Part shown: piece after piece, positions 60,672 to 64,000 of the stretch | Layout of the letters: each line of letters starts with the position of its first letter | How positions within the stretch are numbered: position 1 is the first letter of the stretch | Assembly (NCBI RefSeq): GCF_944384765.1 | Contig: NZ_CALWUM010000003.1 | Location: 62,001-126,000 of the forward strand | Direction: 5' to 3' | Source of the DNA: an uncultured Agathobaculum sp. | Lineage (GTDB): Bacteria; Bacillota; Clostridia; Oscillospirales; Butyricicoccaceae | DNA length: 64,000 nucleotides | Made by a program: the position numbers and the translations under genes | The notes under the pieces: generated by a model | What the model was told of the DNA's origin: nothing | The model's input: only the letters and a program-made list of their open reading frames with translations | Database searches by the model: none

Positions 60672-61700
60672 TCAGTATTCGATCGACGCCATGACCTCGG
60701 AGACGTCCGGCTTTTGGGAAATCAGGCCCTGGTCATACATCCAATCGATGTTTTCCTGCCAGCACTCTTCGGTCTGGCTGAGGAAGGGCGCGTCCGCGGT
60801 CTCCATCAGAGGCAGCAGGGTTTCGCAGGACTGCTTTTCCACATCCGGGTCGAGCGGGAAGTTGGACTCGTCCTGATTATCCAGCAGGACCTGCAGCACC
60901 GCGTCGGTATCGCTCTTAAAGTCCGCAAAGCCCTTTTCGCAAGCGCGCAGGAAACCGGCCAGCACGTCGGGCTCTTCGGCGATCATGGTGTCGCTGGCAA
61001 GGAAAATGCCCTCATAGTACTGCGGCACGCCGAAATCATCCGGGAAGAAGTAATTGACCTCAAAGCCCTCCTTCTCCATCTGCGGCACCTCATGGTTGAC
61101 CAGGCAGCCGATGGTTGCATCCACATTGCCGGTCACCATCGAGCTCATCAGGTCAAAGCCGACGTCGATCAGCTCGACGCTCGACGGGTCCGCGCCGCTG
61201 TATTCCATGATGCTGCGCACAAGCGCTTCGCTCAGCTCGGTGCCTGCATAGCCGACGGTCTTGCCGACCAGATCAGCAGGCTCGGTGATATCCTTTTCCT
61301 TGAGCGAAAGGATGATGTTGAGCGGGCCCTGTACGACCGCCCCGATCGACTTGACCGGCACGCCCTGTTCAACACGCGCCTGAATCACGTCCTGCTGGTA
61401 ATAAAGGCCGATGTCCGCCTGGCCGGCCGCCACCATGCTCATTGCATCATTGACACCCGCGGGCGGCTGGATGTTGACAGTCAGGCCTTCTTCGGCAAAA
61501 TAGCCGGCCTGCTCGGCCTGGTAGAGGAAAGCGTGCAGCGCATTCGGATACCAGTCGAGCACGACGGTCAGCTCGCGCAGCTCGCCGTCAGACTGTGTCT
61601 GCGCGGTATCGGTGGTGCTGCTGTCCGCGCTCTGGCCGGCAGAGCAGCCGGTGAGCAGCATGGCACAAGCCGCAAAAGCGGCGAAAACTCTCTTTTTCAT
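60672..61700 (-). CDS. thiY: thiamine-precursor-type ABC substrate-binding lipoprotein (ThiY/NMT1-like)
   Basis: The 342-residue protein has a lipoprotein signal with cysteine in LLTGC (near 19) and an NMT1/THI5-like domain: TVVLDWYPNALHAFLYQAEQ, AGQADIGLYYQQDVI and GVPQYYEGIFLASD. It is like ThiY, which binds the pyrimidine precursor formylaminopyrimidine. It is the last gene of tenA-ATPase-permease-ThiY. TenA in the operon supports a thiamine-salvage role. Other NMT1 members bind sulfonates or riboflavin, but context favours thiamine. Confidence 0.88.
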   Translation of the reverse strand: MKKRVFAAFAACAMLLTGCSAGQSADSSTTDTAQTQSDGELRELTVVLDWYPNALHAFLYQAEQAGYFAEEGLTVNIQPPAGVNDAMSMVAAGQADIGLYYQQDVIQARVEQGVPVKSIGAVVQGPLNIILSLKEKDITEPADLVGKTVGYAGTELSEALVRSIMEYSGADPSSVELIDVGFDLMSSMVTGNVDATIGCLVNHEVPQMEKEGFEVNYFFPDDFGVPQYYEGIFLASDTMIAEEPDVLAGFLRACEKGFADFKSDTDAVLQVLLDNQDESNFPLDPDVEKQSCETLLPLMETADAPFLSQTEECWQENIDWMYDQGLISQKPDVSEVMASIEY

Positions 61701-61789
61701 ATATTCCGTTCCTTTCTATCGGTTGCAGGAGATCCACCCCGCGCCGCAGACGCGCGGGAGGAAATTTGGTTTTATGATTTTTTGTGTCC

Positions 61790-62539
61790 TTACAGGCTGC
61801 CGCGCCAGGTGACGACTTTTTTCTCAATCCACGACACGATCGCGACCGCGAGCATGGCCACCACACTCAGCAGCACGATGGGCGCAAACACGCCCGCGCC
61901 GTCCAGCTGGGTCATCATGCGTCGGCTGAAGTAGCCAAGACCCGCCTGAGCGCCCAGCCATTCGCCGATTGCTGCGCCGATGATGGACAGCGGGATCGCC
62001 ATTTTGATGGCCGAGAAAAAATACGGCAGCGCCGCAGGCAGCTTGAGCTTGAGGAAAACCTCCTTTTTGCCCGCGCCAAAAGTCTTAAGCATATCCACCA
62101 TATCGGTTTTGGCCGAGCGGAAGCCGTCAAACACCGTGATGGCGATCGGGAAAAAGGTGATCAGCACGGTCACCAGCACCTTGCTCCAGATCGTGTAGCC
62201 GAACCAGAGCACAAAGAGCGGCGCCAGTGCAGTCGTCGGGATGGTCTGCGAGGCAACGATAAGCGGATAGAGCATTTTTTCCGCCGCCGGGCTCGCGTCC
62301 ATCAGCACTGCCAGCAGCAAGCCAAGCACGATCGAGATCGCAAGTCCGATACCGGTGCACAACAGGGTTGCCGGCAGATGTGCGGTCAGCAGCGGGCCGC
62401 GCAGCTCCCACATACGCACGAGGATCTGCGTGGGCGACGGCAGGATATAAGCCGCATCCATGCCCATTGCACCCGCCTGCCAGATCACCAGCAGGACAAA
62501 CAGAAAGATCAGCGCGGGCAGGTTGGCGTTCTTTCTCAT
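61790..62539 (-). CDS. thiX: ABC transporter permease of the thiamine-precursor system
   Basis: The 249-residue membrane protein has about six hydrophobic segments and the BPD-type cytoplasmic loop EAA-like region KTFGAGKKEVFLKLKLPAAL (near 160-180), as in SsuC/TauC/ThiX permeases. It overlaps the ATPase gene by 4 bp and is followed by the binding-protein gene about 90 bp away. It should form the membrane channel for a pyrimidine precursor. Confidence 0.9.
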   Translation of the reverse strand: MRKNANLPALIFLFVLLVIWQAGAMGMDAAYILPSPTQILVRMWELRGPLLTAHLPATLLCTGIGLAISIVLGLLLAVLMDASPAAEKMLYPLIVASQTIPTTALAPLFVLWFGYTIWSKVLVTVLITFFPIAITVFDGFRSAKTDMVDMLKTFGAGKKEVFLKLKLPAALPYFFSAIKMAIPLSIIGAAIGEWLGAQAGLGYFSRRMMTQLDGAGVFAPIVLLSVVAMLAVAIVSWIEKKVVTWRGSL

Positions 62540-63291
62540 GCCGACACCTCCCGCCGCAGCAGGTCGATCAGATTTTCGCGCAGTTCGAGCATCTTGGGCT
62601 CGGTCAGGCAGGCGCGCGTGCGCGGATAGGCCGCCGGTACCTCGATCGAAACCAGGCGCCGGATGGGCGTTTCCTCCACGACCAGCACGCGGCCGGACAG
62701 GAAGATCGCCTCCTCCACGTCATGCGTGATGAACAGCACGGTCTTGTGGTCGCTCTCCCACTGGTCAAGCAGCCATTCCTGCATGGAGATGCGCGTCAAA
62801 AAGTCGAGCGCGGAAAAGGGCTCATCAAGCAGCAGCAGCTCGGATCCGGTCAGCAGCGTGCGCGCAAAGGCCGCGCGCTGCCGCATACCGCCGGAAAGTT
62901 CATCCGGCCGCTTATCGCCCCAGCCGGCCAGGCCGACGTGCTCCAGCGTTTCGGCGGCGCGCCGGTCCATCTCTGCGCGGCTCAGGCCGCCGCGGATTTC
63001 CATGGGCAGGCACAGATTGCCCGCCACCGTGCGCCACGGAAACAGCAGATCGCGCTGCGGCATATAGCCGCAGTAGCCGCGCCGCCCGTCAATGCGCTCG
63101 CCGCCGACCAGGATCTCGCCGCTTTTGCGCGGCAGCAGCTGATTGGTCAGACGGAAAATCGTGGATTTGCCGCAGCCGGACGGGCCGATCACGGACACAA
63201 ACTCGCCCGGATTGATATGGAAGGACAGCCCGTCGATGATATTGAAATCCTCGCTGTCATACTGGAAAACGACATTCCGGAACTCGAGCAT
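62536..63291 (-). CDS. thiZ: ABC transporter ATP-binding protein of the thiamine-precursor system
   Basis: The 251-residue ATPase has Walker A IGPSGCGKSTIF (near residue 35), signature motif ELSGGMRQRAAFA, Walker B LLLLDEPFSALD and the H-loop FITHDVEEA. It belongs to the SsuB/TauB/ThiZ group. The ATG at 63291, just 3 bp past the tenA stop, gives the normal start MLEFRNVVFQYD. An ATG seven codons earlier inside tenA is less likely. Confidence 0.94.
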   Translation of the reverse strand: MLEFRNVVFQYDSEDFNIIDGLSFHINPGEFVSVIGPSGCGKSTIFRLTNQLLPRKSGEILVGGERIDGRRGYCGYMPQRDLLFPWRTVAGNLCLPMEIRGGLSRAEMDRRAAETLEHVGLAGWGDKRPDELSGGMRQRAAFARTLLTGSELLLLDEPFSALDFLTRISMQEWLLDQWESDHKTVLFITHDVEEAIFLSGRVLVVEETPIRRLVSIEVPAAYPRTRACLTEPKMLELRENLIDLLRREVSA

Positions 63292-63293
63292 GC

Positions 63294-63965
63294 TCACATC
63301 GCCTCGTTCCATGCCATGTCCCAGAACATCGCCTCAAAGCGCGAGCAATCAACAAAAATGTCGGTCAGGTGTGCAAGCTGCGGCTCGGTATAGCCCGCGG
63401 TCAGGTGCTCGAGCAGCCCGGTCAGGCGCACGTTTTCCGCCGCGTATTCCTCGCTGGCGTAGCTTTGCACCCATTCGCCGTAAAATTCGTGCTGCGCCGC
63501 ATTCGGATAGTGCTGCACGATCCACTTTGCGATGTATTCATAGCTGATTGCGCAGGAAAGCACGGCCGCCATAATCTCCGCCGGACCTTCTTCGGCCGCA
63601 ACCGCACGCATATAGGCGGTATAGGACTGGTTGCTGAGCGAAGGTTTTACATGCTCGGCCTGTTCTTCTGTGATGCCCAGCCGTTTCATATAGCCGCTGT
63701 GAATGGCCATTTCCCCATTTAAGATGCTCGAGACATAGGACGCGAACGTGCGCATCACCTCAGGCTCGCGCGATTTGACCACGCCCTGTGCAAATACCTT
63801 GGCGTAGTCGAACAGATACAGGTAATCCTGCAACAGATAGAAACGGAATTTTTCAGCAGCAAGGCTGCCGTCCGCAATGCCCTGCACAAAGGGATGGGTC
63901 AGATAGCCCTCCCAAATCGTGCGGGACGCGGCGAGCAGTCGCTCGGTCGTTTGGTTGTTTTTCAA
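63294..63965 (-). CDS. tenA: thiaminase II / aminopyrimidine aminohydrolase TenA
   Basis: The 223-residue helical protein matches TenA: HPFVQGIADGSLAAEKFRFY, QDYLYLFDYAKVFA and the catalytic cysteine in AAVLSCAISYEYIAKW (near 137). TenA hydrolyses aminopyrimidines from degraded thiamine for salvage. The start is a TTG with GGGGG upstream. It opens the tenA-thiZ-thiX-thiY operon; a TPP riboswitch may lie beyond 64000 but is not visible. A thiD gene lies at 30.8 kb for the next step. Confidence 0.95.
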   Translation of the reverse strand: MKNNQTTERLLAASRTIWEGYLTHPFVQGIADGSLAAEKFRFYLLQDYLYLFDYAKVFAQGVVKSREPEVMRTFASYVSSILNGEMAIHSGYMKRLGITEEQAEHVKPSLSNQSYTAYMRAVAAEEGPAEIMAAVLSCAISYEYIAKWIVQHYPNAAQHEFYGEWVQSYASEEYAAENVRLTGLLEHLTAGYTEPQLAHLTDIFVDCSRFEAMFWDMAWNEAM

Positions 63966-64000
63966 GGTGGTACCCCCAATGAAATCGGTTTTGACTGACG

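Noticed and set aside
63950-63990. GGTGGTACC on the plus strand, like a T-box antiterminator motif
   Set aside because: The AGGGTGGTACCGCG consensus is not met, and the site is the ribosome-binding region of tenA on the other strand.

Overview
The window looks like a chromosomal segment of a GC-rich, spore-forming Clostridia species, probably from the Oscillospiraceae/Butyricicoccaceae group of gut anaerobes. The evidence is a CIRCE-controlled groESL operon, a lysine riboswitch, SpoIID, SpoVG, a SpoVB-like flippase, CwlD, S-layer-homology proteins and a split B12-dependent methionine synthase. This is inference from gene content; no rRNA or tRNA gene was seen that could fix the taxonomy.

Positions 1 to about 8,000 are accessory. 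A partial replication protein runs off the left edge on the minus strand. It has the motifs of CRESS-type (circovirus/geminivirus-like) Reps: an HUH nickase with a YxxK tyrosine motif, then an SF3 helicase. Just upstream lies a perfect stem-loop flanked by short TGCGA repeats, a good candidate rolling-circle origin. A small unknown protein and an XRE regulator follow, then a 1,366-residue secreted beta-helix/SLH protein with a divergent XRE regulator, an 11-copy GCTCT repeat, and a VbhA antitoxin with a Fic toxin cut off before its catalytic motif. I read this as an integrated or decaying mobile element plus cargo.

From 8,200 on the window is mostly core chromosome. groES-groEL and an rRNA methyltransferase are followed by the flippase, tgt, queA and spoIID (minus strand). 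On the plus strand come the lysine-riboswitch-controlled asd-dapA-dapB operon, an SLH/substrate-binding protein, and a macro-domain/WYL-regulator pair. Then come a MATE exporter behind two promoter-hairpin units, metF/MetH-activation/metH, a radical SAM enzyme with thiD, small membrane proteins, a MarR-MATE operon, a three-gene two-component operon, pyrB with a PyrI-like zinc tail, an adaptor/permease pair, radA-cwlD, a cysteine hydrolase, a Nudix hydrolase and a MoxR-DUF58-transglutaminase operon.

From 50,000 to the end are a carboxymuconolactone decarboxylase with a cupin, a small metallopeptidase, a niacin-type ECF S component behind a 40-bp palindrome resembling a NiaR site, a lipoprotein, a cytidylate-kinase-like protein, two MFS exporters (one with a MarR regulator), murC, spoVG, a GT28-type glycosyltransferase and a thiamine-precursor ABC system with tenA.

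Themes are cofactor supply (queuosine, niacin, thiamine, folate/B12 methyl transfer), lysine/peptidoglycan precursors, and drug export under local regulators. The items most worth following up are the CRESS-type Rep with its putative origin, and the duplicated promoter-hairpin leader of the first MATE gene.
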